From NCBI GenBank assembly GCA_017165825.1, contig CM029367.1:10101518-10165517 (forward strand): a stretch of 64,000 nucleotides of DNA. Direction: 5' to 3'. This stretch comes from Hepsetus odoe (taxonomy: Eukaryota > Chordata > Actinopteri > Characiformes > Hepsetidae). The notes under the pieces are model-generated. The model was given only the letters and a program-made list of their open reading frames with translations. It had not been told where the DNA came from and did no database searches. The position numbers and the translations under genes are program-made. Below, piece after piece: positions 1-11,300 of this stretch; the first letter of the stretch is position 1; each line of letters begins with the position of its first letter.

Positions 1-480
1 AGTATTTTGAGGATTCATTTTAATATGGAACAAAGACAGTCCAAAGACTATCAGTAAGTCCAAAATATTATTAACCCCAAATAATAACATTTCCCATCTC
101 TCTTGTTTATTTACATCTGTTAAAGTGAGAATGATAAGCAGACAACTCAAAATTTACAAATAAACATTTCTGACGTAAAAAAAAAGAATCACTGTCAGTT
201 TCCTGATCTACTGATAATCAACTTTTTGTGCAGCAGCAACCACAGCTCATCCATCTGGTCCATCAAGAGTCACTCTCATCTCATCAGTCCATAGTTCTGT
301 GATCATGCCCAAATATCTTTCAAAAGCTGCATCCATCTCAGAAAGACTTTTTGAACATTTTATTTATTTATGTATTTATTTATTTTTGACTGTTCAGAGT
401 CAGTTCTATCTCATTTTTGGCCCATTTTACCTGAGGAAAAGAAACTGCCTAAGAATTATGCATTGATATTGAGTGTTGAC
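1..480. other. AT-rich non-coding stretch
   Basis: I see no gene, RNA or recognisable transposon here. The stretch is AT-rich with a short run of TTTATTTA-like repeats near 358-390. Confidence 0.4.
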
Positions 481-491
481 ACACCGGCCTT

Positions 492-588
492 GAATGGAAG
501 TGATGGCCAGGTGATGTGATGTGTAGTTGTGTAATAAGGGAGTTATTACACAACTACACATCACATCACCTGGCCATCACTTCCATTC
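492..588. repeat. Perfect palindrome: 46-bp arms, 5-bp spacer
   Basis: The arm at 492-537 is the exact reverse complement of 543-588, with GGGAG (538-542) between them. The arms have ordinary base composition and are not a microsatellite. I find no other copy of the arm in this window. It could form a long hairpin or cruciform. A foldback transposon end, a small inverted duplication, or a chimeric read are all possible origins. Confidence 0.95.
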
Positions 589-724
589 TCACATAGTCTG
601 AGTACTGCCACCAGAACTGTCTTTCATCTCTCCTCCCAGTACTGCCATCCACTCCTTCACCCAGATTCCAGCTTTGGAGACACTGCCATGAGAGTACTTT
701 GATTTGCAGGAGGTGGGCATTAAG

Positions 725-1320
725 AAGGCCGGTCATTCGACTGTAAGATCAACCTGCTACCTGGGTCGATGGCACCATGGGGACGCCTGTACTCCCTCAA
801 TTATCCTGAGCAGAGAGCTATGGATGAGTACCTCCAGGAGGCCCTTAGAAATGGTTTCAAGAAGGATGGATCCCTTTGCCCCTGTATTGACTACTAAGGG
901 GTTAACAACATCACCTTTGAGTTCACCGAAGCACCGATCCTGGTCCATCTGGATCCCTCGTGGGCTTTCGTTATTGAGGCAGAAGCAGTTTGGTGTTATG
1001 ACAGAAATCGGGTGATGGGATACTCCAGCCCTGTGTCTTCTTCCCCAGACTGTTCTCTCTGGTGGAGCACAGTTACAATGCTGTGGACATAGAGCTACTT
1101 GCCATAAAGATGGCCTTTGAGGAGTGGAGACATTGGCTGGTAGCCAGCACCCTTTCATGGTGTGGACAGACCACAAAAACCTGCTCCTACTCCAGTCCAG
1201 TAAATGTCTCAATTCTAGACAGGCATGATGGGCACTCTTTTTTGCCCAATACAATTTTCTGCTTACTTATTGGCCTGGGAGTAAGAACGTAAAACCAAAT
1301 GCCTTGTCTGGACAGTTTGC
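725..1320 (+). pseudogene. Ty3/gypsy retrotransposon pol remnant (RT start joined to RNase H)
   Basis: In plus-strand frames I can read the lead-in to a gypsy-type reverse transcriptase (LPGSMAPWGRLYSL, then KKDGSLCPCIDY followed by a stop). Next comes the RNase H lead-in (FTEAPILVHLDPS) and the RNase H-like block (ELLAIKMAFEEWRHWL, WTDHKNL in a shifted frame, GSKNVKPNALSGQF). The RT palm, including the YxDD region, is missing, and there are several stops and frame changes. It is therefore a dead, internally deleted copy of the kind seen in fish sushi-like chromoviral elements. LTRs belonging to it were not identified. The 1320-1920 stretch may be more of its body, but I recognise nothing there. 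Confidence 0.8.
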
Positions 1321-2326
1321 GGACCCCAGCTGACACGGGGCCCCAGCTGACATGGTGGCACAGCTCTTAGGATCCCGGTTCCATGGTAGGGATGTTTAGT
1401 TCCTGGTGGATTGGGAGGGCTATCAATCCGAGGACCATTCCTGGGTATCGTCTTCCACAATTCTGGACTGCTTCCTGATCCTGACTTCTGGACTGTCATT
1501 GCCTTGCCTGATGCCCCTAGACCACCGGGAGGCATTCATAGGAGGAGGGGCATGTTAGGGGCATTCTCTGGTCACTAGGTAGAGCTCTACACCACCAGGA
1601 GAGGAGATCGCCTGGGACTTCTGGGTTGGGGTTTGGACAGGGCTGCCACAATCTTTTGTGGACAGAGCACATTACCAAACTCTTTGCCCCTGGTTTGTGT
1701 CTCAAGGTTTTAGTGACGAACTGAGTGAACTTGTGTTGTTAAAGGTACTTTTCCTTCTCTGCTGCGCTGGTGTGTGCTCTCTATCACCTTTGTGTGTGCT
1801 CTTGTGTGCTTGATGTTTTTGTTAATTTGGTGTGCAACGTTGCTGCAGTTTGTGATTTGGTCTGCTCTTAGTGCATCTAGTGGCAATTAAATGCATCACT
1901 CTTGTGTTTGCAATATGTTCTGCTTTGGAGTATTTCATATGCAGTACACTTAGGGCATAACACTTACATATTGTTAATTAAGATCAAATCATTTATTGCT
2001 GTATATAGATGGTATGTTCATATTATTGACTGAATACCTTAGACTGGGTAATTTCCTTCTTCTTCTTCCTCTTCTTCTTCATCCATTAACCGCAAACCAA
2101 AAAATCTTACTTATCTGAATTTGTCTCCAAGCCATTTAACCTCAGCTGTCCCTCTAATAAACTCATACATAGTCCTGTGCTTCCTCATTACTCCCAGTGC
2201 AAACAGTTTTTAATATTAATAATTTATTTTGAAGTTGAAAAATTAAGTATTGTAGCAACACTACATTGAATGATGCCATCTGTAAGCTTCAGCTAAAAAT
2301 AAACAGCACAATAATGGATAGCCTTA
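1321..2326. other. Non-coding stretch, possibly degraded LTR-element body
   Basis: The part to about 1920 directly follows the gypsy RNase H remnant and may be its degraded 3' body, but no domain or LTR boundary is visible. From about 1930 the sequence is AT-rich, with a short TTC-rich run near 2056. No gene is seen. Confidence 0.35.
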
Positions 2327-2528
2327 CATTTACAGCATTTAGCAGACGCTCTTATCCAGAGCAACTTCCATGTCCTAATTACAGGGACAGTCCCCCAGGA
2401 GCAACTCAGGGTTAAGGGTCTTGCTCAGGGACCCAGTGATGGTAGTGCTAGAGGTGGGATTTGAACCTGGGACCTCTTGAGTCATAGATCCATAGGCAAG
2501 TATCTTACCACTAGACTACCGCCACCCC
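2327..2528 (-). mobile_element. tRNA-derived SINE (fish 'GCATTTAGCAGACGC' family), near full length
   Basis: On the minus strand the head is tRNA-like: an A-box-like TAGTCTAGTGGTAAG and a B-box-like GGTTCAAATCCC. The body reaches the characteristic end that reads GCATTTAGCAGACGCTCTT on the plus strand. Related copies lie at 3363-3545, 33127-33344 and 43030-43085. It is a retroposed Pol III-type element, not a tRNA gene. Confidence 0.85.
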
Positions 2529-2771
2529 ACCCTCTCCTTCATCTCTCTCTTCTCTTCTCCAGCAGCCCCTCCTGCTGTTCTCCACCTTTAGTAAATCTGA
2601 GATGACTAAGCTAAATGCAAAAATACATCAACTGAAGATTTTTCTTTTCCTTAAACTGCACTCAGTGCTTTTTCCACCAAGTTCGAGATTTGGTATTCCA
2701 GGATTTGTAACAGCTTGCAGACGACAAAGGTCATGTTCACTACAAGGCTATGCAAACTCCTGGTGGAGGCT

Positions 2772-2798
2772 TTAAAAAAAAAAAAAAAAAAAAAAAAA
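2772..2798 (+). repeat. Poly(A) run
   Basis: A run of about 27 A residues. No LINE or SINE body was recognised next to it. The short open frames across it are artefacts of the homopolymer. Confidence 0.8.
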
Positions 2799-3336
2799 CA
2801 AGTGGCAGCTGTGGCTTTGACAAGGTCATTTTATACTATGTTCTTTTATTCATTCTCCACATTAAATATACACATACAGCCTGGCACAGCCTGGAATTAA
2901 TTCAAAATCAGATTATTCGGAAAAGTTTTACTGTACCATGTAACTGTGAAGCTGATCCATTTATGTAGTCTTTTTTATTTGCAGTTTTTTTTTTTTGGAC
3001 AATTTTAGATACAAATCAACAGATTAATGAATAGTTTTGGAACAGATGGCCACCATTCTCACACAGCAATGTAAAAGACTCACAAGAGTGATGAGGGTGA
3101 GAGTCTCTGCATCACCCCAATTATCTGACAGTTCAAATTTGTTCTTCAATTTTTATTTCAGCATAACCCAGCATCAAAGGGTAGCCAAGTTTGCTTATGT
3201 AAGTGAAAAACGCAGCACCCATGACATTAAAGGAGAAAATCTGCGCTATTTCAAAGGCAACCTAAATCCCAAAATGTATTGAATCACACAGTGTTAGTGC
3301 TTTGCATATATGATTTCTCTAATTCCCTATACATCA

Positions 3337-3362
3337 GACACACACACACACACACACACACA
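3337..3362. repeat. (CA)n microsatellite
   Basis: A short CA dinucleotide array directly abutting the tail end of the next SINE. Confidence 0.9.
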
Positions 3363-3545
3363 CTTACATTTACGGCATTTAGCAGACGCTCTTATCCAGA
3401 GCGACTTACATGTCCTAATTACAGGGACAGTCTGCCTGGAGCAACTCAGGGTTAAGGGATCCAGTGGTGGTAGTGTTAGAGGTGGGATTCGAACCGGGGA
3501 CCTCTTGATCCAGAGGTCCCCAGTTCGTAGGCAAGTACCCTGCCA
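3363..3545 (-). mobile_element. tRNA-derived SINE (GCATTTAGCAGACGC family), head truncated
   Basis: Same family as the copy at 2327-2528, with the B-box region visible (GGGATTCGAACC on the plus strand). The A-box end is missing where it runs into a GT microsatellite. It sits between (CA)n and (GT)n arrays. Confidence 0.85.
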
Positions 3546-3548
3546 CCC

Positions 3549-3604
<56 letters not shown>
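3549..3604. repeat. (GT)n microsatellite
   Basis: About 27 GT units, immediately after the truncated SINE. Confidence 0.95.
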
Positions 3605-3607
<3 letters not shown>

Positions 3608-3951
3608 CATAAAAATATATATATATTCATATTACATATGTTAGCGTGCTGTTTAGACAGTGTCATGCTGTGGTGACAACCAAAATAAATGGAACTGGAC
3701 ACAGCATGCTATTTTCATGGGTCTCTTATTCCTTGACTGCACTCAGTGGAGCACAGCATTAACCAGTTGGTTTTGTGAATTTACAATGACCAATGGGCAT
3801 CAATCCCTCCATTAGACCATTAGCTGAGACATCACAGGCCTCTTGCTCGAGTGGATCTTCCCTCTCTGTCACATTCTCCAACCTTTCATTGGGTCTTTCT
3901 CCTGTCTGATCATCAAGCGCACTGATATTTTTTAGGCTCCTGATTCAACTG

Positions 3952-4524
3952 TTACATACTTGATGTTTTCCAACACTGCTCATTACATGAGCTCTGGAAG
4001 GTGTTTGGGCCAACAGTGCTTCTTTTCAAGTGGAAGTATGCACAAGAGGATGTGCAATGTCCTTTTGATCCTCTCACATTGTTGGTTACTTTAGGATGGT
4101 GAGGTGTTGTGTGGGTCTTCCTCACACCATGCAACCTACACAGTCCAGCAGTAGCCACACTCTCAAAATTTCTGCCTTGATCAGAGTGTAACCACTCTTT
4201 AAGGAGAACTTTAGCTGTTGTGTCTACCTTCTGATCTTGTGTGACAAATGCCTGACTGAACTTAGTGATAAGATCTGTCATCACAAGTACATTTTCCCGA
4301 ACATCTGAAGCACTTTCAAGTGTGGTATGATCCACTGCAATCACTTGAGTGTGGCAAGTAGTTAAGAATGGAGTTTGGAGTGCCTGAATTTTGGGCTGCA
4401 GCATTTTTTTCAACATACACCTCTGACATTTCATCCCCCAAGCTTCCACATCCTCATACATACCTCCCCAAAAACATCTTTGTTTCAATAAACCCAATAT
4501 TTTTTCTATACCCTGATGCCCCAT
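3952..4524 (-). pseudogene. Ty3/gypsy-type integrase remnant
   Basis: The minus-strand frame begins GHQGIEKILGLLKQRCFW and continues to a CxxC pair (KCQRCMLKK), which fits the HHCC zinc-binding domain of a retroelement integrase. A core-like segment follows, with an aspartate in VIAVDHT and a second in HSDQGRNFES. Residues are missing between these blocks and the expected downstream glutamate is not convincingly present, so it is an inactivated fragment. I did not identify LTRs around it. It need not belong to the element at 725-1320, which is on the other strand. Confidence 0.75.
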
Positions 4525-4624
4525 GCAGCCTGACTCTCAAACTGACTCTTCTTTGCCACAACTGTTATCTATGCACACTGTCCCTATCCAATTTAAGACC
4601 TCAAAACTAAAAGGGGATTCTACT

Positions 4625-5844
4625 TCTGACACCAAAATTGACAGCATTAAAGCTGTGGTGACAACCCAAACCTATAGTAAAAATGGTTACATCTAATGGC
4701 TACATCACCTGGTTACATATAAATATGTTTTAATAAACATTTTGATGGAATTTTTGAAACTTCAAAGACAATTATTTTTTTATTAGAGCAAGTAGATAGA
4801 TAAGAGAAACTAAGAGAGATGACTTACATTTCCTTTTCACTTTGATCACAGCTGAAAGCATTACACAAAAATGCAAATGAACAAAAAATAATGGGCAAAG
4901 ACACATGCCATAGGTTAGTTTGGCTGCTTTCATGCCATGGTAATTTATGCCATTAATGAACAGAGTCTAGCAGATAAGCCTTGCTCGCTGCACCCAACTG
5001 AAGTGTTGCTTAATAAACCAGATAAAATCACACTGTGTTACATGGGATTAAAAATGTGGCCTGGCTATTCAAGAAAACACATTAGTGCTTTGGAGAGACG
5101 TTTAAGGGTACAGCTGCATTTCTTCTCAATTTCTTTCCTGTTGGGCTGCTTTTTACATTAAGCAGCACCAGACATGATAGTCTTAGGTCAGGCCGCACTT
5201 GTCCAGAGTATTAGCGAGAGAAGAGACAAAATCTTATGCATCAGAATGGTTCTTTGATTCAGTTGTGCTGTCACTCTAAGCATTGCTACAGAGAACCAGG
5301 CTAAAAACCACTCTGGCAGCACAGTCCCAACTTAAGAAGAAATGTTTCCAGGGAGGTACAGTAATAATACATGTGAAAGCTTGAGGGAGCAGATACACTG
5401 ACAGCTGGCTTTGACTTAATTTAGAGTTTGGCAGGCTAGACCCTGTAGAATGCATGCTGGATGGATGCATGGATTGTACCAATGGCTAGCCTAAAAAAAG
5501 AAATGATTGTAAGCCTGTTAGTTTTATTAAGGAGCAATAAAATGCTAGTTGAAGAGTTTATATTTTTAAACCAGTAAATGGTCAGGACTGCATTAAATTA
5601 GCGGTTATTTATTGTGAACATTTTTTTTTTTATCATTGTCAAACACAATTTTTGAATTGCAAGCCTATAATTTATTCTACATAACCAAATATAAGACAGA
5701 AGCCTTAATCTTAAAATCTAACTTTGAAGACAATTCATTTGCACCACAAAAGCATACCTTAAGCTTGATCTTTCCCTAGGCTACTTAATAAAAAACATTC
5801 TAATTTGCACACTCACAACAAACACAACACAAACTATAGTTTAT
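4625..5844. other. AT-rich non-coding stretch
   Basis: No gene, repeat family or RNA was recognised. Open frames are short and lack similarity to anything I know. Confidence 0.4.
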
Positions 5845-6117
5845 TGTAACAAACGGGGTGTGGGAAGGGCGTCTGCGCGGCGCCAGGGATCAGAAACATA
5901 ACTTTATTTGACATAGTCACCAAAACAAGACACAAGGACCAACAGAACCCCCATTAACATAAAGCTTAGCTTTCGTGAATGAACCGCGCTCTGTTCTGAC
6001 TCATCTGGGCTTAAATAGCAGCTCCAATGAAGCACACCTGTGCCATCATGAGCTCAGGTGTGCTCAGTCAGAACAGAGCGCCATCTGTCGTACCAAACTG
6101 GAAACCCAGCCGTGACA
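5845..6117 (-). mobile_element. Solo LTR, gypsy-like, about 273 bp
   Basis: On the minus strand it starts TGTCACGG and ends TTGTTACA, giving the TG...CA termini. It has an AATAAA (plus-strand TTTATT near 5903) and the motif block shared with the LTRs at 20111, 35044 and 63385 (CTCTGTTCTGACT, CACACCTG, TTAAGCCC, GATGAGTCAGA). The flanking pentamers tttat and tttgt differ at one base and may be a decayed target duplication. No internal sequence is attached. Confidence 0.8.
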
Positions 6118-7619
6118 TTTGTAAACTGTGTATTTAAGTCCAGTATTTAAAAGTAAGTTATGCACATTTTATTTTATTGCACAGCTTTGCATGGATGTTT
6201 TAGGTGCTCCAGCTACTGCCAAATCCATTATCTGAGCTCAGCAAGTAGAAAGATGGGCTTACTGCAGATTAAAAAAATGGCTTATGGTAGACTGCCTGAA
6301 TTTCTGGTCAGGAAGTACAGTTGTGTGGTACTTTTCAGACCCTCTCAGTGTCCACACACACTTCTGGGATTCTTTTATCTGAGTCAAAGTCGACATCTCT
6401 GTGCAAGTGCATCCTGTCCGGAAGGTCCCCCCTTAAGCTCTCTCCAACCTTGCTTTTATGCTTGTGTTTGTGCATGTGTGTGTGTCTACATAGCTCTGAG
6501 TCATTGACATTGGACAGTTGTTTGAAGGAGGATTGGCTGGAGTGGATAAAATGATGTTCTGTCATTCTTCCCTTCACTTTCTCTCTCTCACTCATGTCCT
6601 AACTGCTTACCCTGATTAGGCTCTCTGAATTTCCATTCAGTCTCAGCCATAGTTTCATCATTCATTCACTGTCAGTACCCTCATACATCAATTATGTGAT
6701 GGGAATCAACAGAATGGTCAATAATGTGTGTGCACTGAAAACAGTGATATATTCAATTTCATTAATTCAGTCAAGTTCATAATGTAAACAGAATCAATAA
6801 CTTTGTAGTTTTGGCAAGAACTGACAAAAAAATATACAGATTTTGTAACACTGCATCAGGCATAACATTTAACCCATCTGCACAATATTGTGTCCCATGC
6901 TTATGTCACAAAACCCCACTCTGATATTGCTTTTATATGAGACAATATTGAGAAATAATTCACTAAATATTGTTTGCATAAATATTTAACCCCTCTGCTG
7001 GAGAAACCCCAAATTTACTCAACTTTATATTACCCTAAACAGGGCACAAACTGCTTACAATACCTAAGACTGAAGTGATGCGTAAGGCCAAAGTGATGAC
7101 AGGATTGCAATTATTTAACAAAGTACTAGTCTAAGGGGTTTGAATATGTCTGCAAGCTATTTAACAACAGTGCTAAATTCTTAAAACACCCAAGGGCAAA
7201 TGATCTAACCAGGAGGTTTTCTCTGTGGTATCTTGATGTATCATGTGATATCTTCATGCCTCACAGCTCTCTCATTACTGAGATCTTTGTGTTAGGGCCA
7301 GTAAGTCATATTAGGAGTTGAGGATGCAAAAGCTGACAGAGTAGACAAAAAAGGATGATTTAGTGAAAGCCTCAGCAGCCAGTGTCACAAAAGCAGGAAA
7401 AAGATACAGCTGAATATTAGAAAATCACATCAAAAGATATAGTGAGTTGCAGTAGGTGTGCAGGAACATGGTCATGTGCACTGTCATTCAGCCATGGACA
7501 ATTTAACAGACACAGACCAGACATGCATGACAATATAAAGAAAACACTGACTAGGAGGTCAAGATACTTGGATGGATAGTCCTATTTATTAAGAATTCAG
7601 GAGCACTGTGTAGCTCTTC
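6118..7619. other. AT-rich non-coding stretch
   Basis: I see no gene or known repeat. Some ORFs of up to about 115 codons occur, but they overlap one another on both strands and have low-complexity (TGTG) ends. Confidence 0.4.
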
Positions 7620-7876
7620 CTGTTATGATGGACTATGTTGGGCTTCCTGTTGCCGCTGGCTGCAGCCCCAAGGATGGGCTGCTGCTGGGTACATGGATCC
7701 CTTATTTTGTTATGTATCAGGCCCAGTCATGTGCCCTCAAAGGGGGGGCCGTTTAGTTTGCTGGCCGGCTCAACCTGTTTCCGTTCAATCCTGTTTTTCC
7801 TGCAATCCCTCATGGCCAGCTCCTAGCATGGCATGGATATGCACCCCAGGAGTTCTGTTTTTGGTGGGGAGGCTTT

Positions 7877-7928
7877 TGTCAAGTTTTGTGGCGCTCTGCA
7901 CTGATTGGTATGCCTCATTAGTCAAACG

Positions 7929-7983
<55 letters not shown>

Positions 7984-8164
7984 ATCTGAGGGACATTGTT
8001 CATGCGATGTGTCATTGTGGCCTTAGTTTCATGGTTTATGTGGGTACTGTCTTTGTTTATGTGGGTACTGTCTTTTTAATGCTTGTGTGTTTATGTTTAA
8101 TAAATCCCCTTTTTTGAAATCCCAACTCTGCTTTTATGTCTTGTCCAATCCACCACAGTGTGAC
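7877..8164 (+). mobile_element. LTR-element 3' end with PPT-like tract and LTR
   Basis: The polypurine-like GGTGGGGAGG (7864-7873) is followed by TGTCAAG and ends GTGTGACA, with an AATAAA at about 8099. The LTR contains an (AT)n array at 7931-7980. The preceding roughly 250 bp (7620-7870) may be internal sequence of the same element, but no protein domain is readable. The layout matches the LTR ends at 20111 and 35044, although sequence similarity to them is weaker. Confidence 0.5.
7931..7980. repeat. (AT)n microsatellite
   Basis: About 24 AT units inside the LTR-like sequence. Confidence 0.95.
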
Positions 8165-8215
8165 ACACAGTATCATATTGTCTTGATTCAAAATATTGTA
8201 CAAAATATTGTATTG

Positions 8216-8392
8216 TGCAGAGTGTGTTGAGCAGATGAAAGGAACAGTAGGATAAAGGAATACTTCTTCATACAGGGCTGATGAATAAAGAGAATCAAAG
8301 AGAGAAAGATGTATGTTGAGAGGAAATTGAACAAGGAAGCGCAGCAAAGAAGCAAGATGGAAATAAGGGCAGTGATGAAGAATAAACATCTC
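8216..8392 (+). mobile_element. RTE LINE fragment (degraded)
   Basis: Similar to bases about 23297-23440 of the full-length RTE copy, for example GTGTTGAGCAGATG and AAGATGGAAATAAGGGCAGTGATGAAGA-like text. Both ends are lost, so it is an old fragment of the fingers region of the reverse-transcriptase ORF. Confidence 0.7.
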
Positions 8393-8399
8393 TGAGGAA

Positions 8400-11300
8400 G
8401 AATAGAGAGGCTTTTGGTCTAGGTAAGTGCGATGGGAAATTTTTCATTTGTCATTTAGTTGTATAATAATTCTTCACACTAATAGTTGCCTAAAAATTGC
8501 CTCACATTTCCTTTGTAAAACATTCAGATTTCAGGGTTATAAACAGTTTGCACTGAATGATAGCACTGTATTTGTTCCATATTAAAATTAATCCTCAACA
8601 TACTTGCCTAATAATTGTGCACACAGTGTAATAGATAACAGATTACTTTATAAAATGGATTAGATCTATTGGTGCAGGGAATAGTGAGGTTGTCCAATGC
8701 TGTGGGTCAACTATGGCAGGATTAGGAAATACTGAGCTAGATAATAAAATTTGCCTAAGCATATTTATTTACTTTATACACTTAGTTTTAAATGTTTTCA
8801 GTCTCAGTGCAGTAGGAATAAATAGACTGTTGTTGTTCTCAGCTACATACCCATTTATGATGTTTCATGTCCAAATAATATGTATTTCCATTTTTCCTTT
8901 GTTTTTATGCATGGCATTTGAACACAGCATTCTTGGTCTTCACGACAAACTTTATAAGATGACAAATATTTGCAGTACATAGCCCATCTAAATCTGATAT
9001 TTCAAGTAATGTTATGATTTACTGTTATATTACCACTTAACTGTTACCAAGGAAACAGTGGGATAGTGTTATAGTGTATCATATAAAACGAGCTGGAGTT
9101 CATTTGTAAAGGTTTGACTCATTTAGATTCTAGTCATGACTTGGGCTGTGGAAAGTGCTCTCTTTGCATGTTTTTATTTGCATATTCAAGAACTTCTACT
9201 TTGATAAGCTGGTGAGAAATGAATCTTGTTTTCAGTCATAATCATTGTTTCAAATTTCCAGTTTAATTAACTGAACAGTTAAAATTATTTACAACAGAAT
9301 ATAACCTAAAAGGAGATGTTAGTAAGTGGCTCTAGTCAAATGGCCAATTATTCCTGCCCTTTTAAATGTTCAAGGTACATTGAAGTTTTCTTTTCCATAC
9401 TTCTTTTCTTTTCCAAACATATCTTTGTTTCTGAACCTTTAAAAATGTAACAAAAATGTCAGTCATTTGTGCTCTGTAAACATGCACAAATGATTTATTA
9501 AACATTCAATATAGATGTACTTACACTGAATCAAATATTTATACAGTTTCTAGCTCATAGGGAGTTCTAATCTGGATTTTAAGAAATATGGAAATGTAAA
9601 AGATTTTGATATACAGTGCATGATTTGCCATGCACCATGTTTGAAAAATGTTCTGCTTAAACACTAGACTCTGGTACAGACTTGTAGACTCTGTACCACC
9701 TCTCTAATCTGGCACTTTCTACTCTTCTTTTTATGATCATTTAAACAGAAGCTGAATTAATTTATCAGACAACTCATAATCCTCTTTTCATCTCTGCAGT
9801 CTATGTAAAAGGTATAGTAAATCCTTCGGAAAAAAAACTGCCAATGATTTTCTTCCAAATGAACCAAAGTACAGCTTGGTTTTTTATTTGACTAAGCATT
9901 GAATGTTCTGTCACTATTGCATAAAGTGAATATATTTTACTTAAACAACACAAAGAATCAGCTCAAGAACAATAATGAATAATGAAGGCCAAAGACCTCT
10001 TTTAAGAGCTTTTTATGTGAAAAAAATCAGATGGCTTTAAATGACATTGCTTATAATGTGTGAAGCCCAGTGAACTGATGGAAGGATGGAAGTAATAAAT
10101 ATGTTGAATGACTGTATTTTAATCAAACATACCAACATGGTCTTTTTCCAGGCCATATTCCTCTTATAATTGTATAGAATGCAATCACATTATATGTCCA
10201 AAGCAGGAGATGTACAAAATGGACACAATGTTTAGTCTTTGCAGGTTGTGGCCACATACTGCTCATCAGCAGTGCAAATTTAGAAAATAAATGTCACATG
10301 CTTTGGCACTGTGACATAAAGCACTGTTTATAGATGGGGCATAATCTCTGTTGGAGCTATGACTGTCTGTTAGGATGCTGTCAGGAACGTGACAGTGTAA
10401 AAGTCATTCTTGTAGGACTTTTAGGGGTAGGAGCATTCCCGTTAACAATGACAAACTGACACCAATTGCTAATGGGAGGATGACATTTTCCATCTGCCTC
10501 TCTGGCACAGCACATCACAAAGACCGCTTTCATTTCAGATGCCGTTTACTATCCCTCCTTATTCTCTGAGCTGCCTTTGAAATGTGCTAATCTAAACTGG
10601 CAAATTAGAAACGTTTATCCAAGACTTCTCTGCTTACATTCAGAGCTTAAAATCCCTCAGGCAGGATCTGCTGTGTAACCCACAAAAGAATATAAGCATG
10701 TTAAAGTATTTTTTTTAAAGTTGATCTAGTTATTATAGTTATTTTGTGCTAGAAACATTTTTCAGTGATGTTTTTCTCTGCTTCCCAATTATTTTCTTTT
10801 GTTTTCATTGTAAATTTTGTATGCAACTATTTCCTGTATCTGCACTCCCTCAGTACATTGTTTTAGGAAGCCACAACTCTCCTTTTGCCTGCACATTGTG
10901 TTGACAAAAGTCTGAGTGAATTAAACTGAATGAAACTGTATATGCAATGTATGTATATATGTATATGTATACTGCAAAAAATATACCTTAGGAAGGACAA
11001 ACACCTGACAATTTTGTACTTATTTTAGTTTTAGTATTTAATGCTGTTAGTTTTATTGTTATGCCTGAAAAATGTTCACTGTTAACTGAAATAAGACAAT
11101 GTCATTGGATAAATAGTATTATATACTTTTAGTGTGGATTAATCATTTGGTCTAGTGGTTTTTTTTAATAACATGAAATTGTTTTCTACTCAAAAAAGAC
11201 ATAAACTAAATTTACGACATAAAATAAATCACATAAATTGCCAGCCTCAAGGTCTGACATGAAAGGAATTTTCTTCATCATCCTTCATTCTTTGAAAACA

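Noticed and set aside
757..1254. 165-codon minus-strand frame
   Set aside because: It is antisense to the gypsy RT/RNase H remnant and has no protein signature.
3037..3282. 81-codon plus-strand frame
   Set aside because: No domain, no splice context or conservation evidence; probably chance.
7620..7932. Small protein genes of 60-80 codons
   Set aside because: Overlapping frames within LTR-element-like sequence with no domain.
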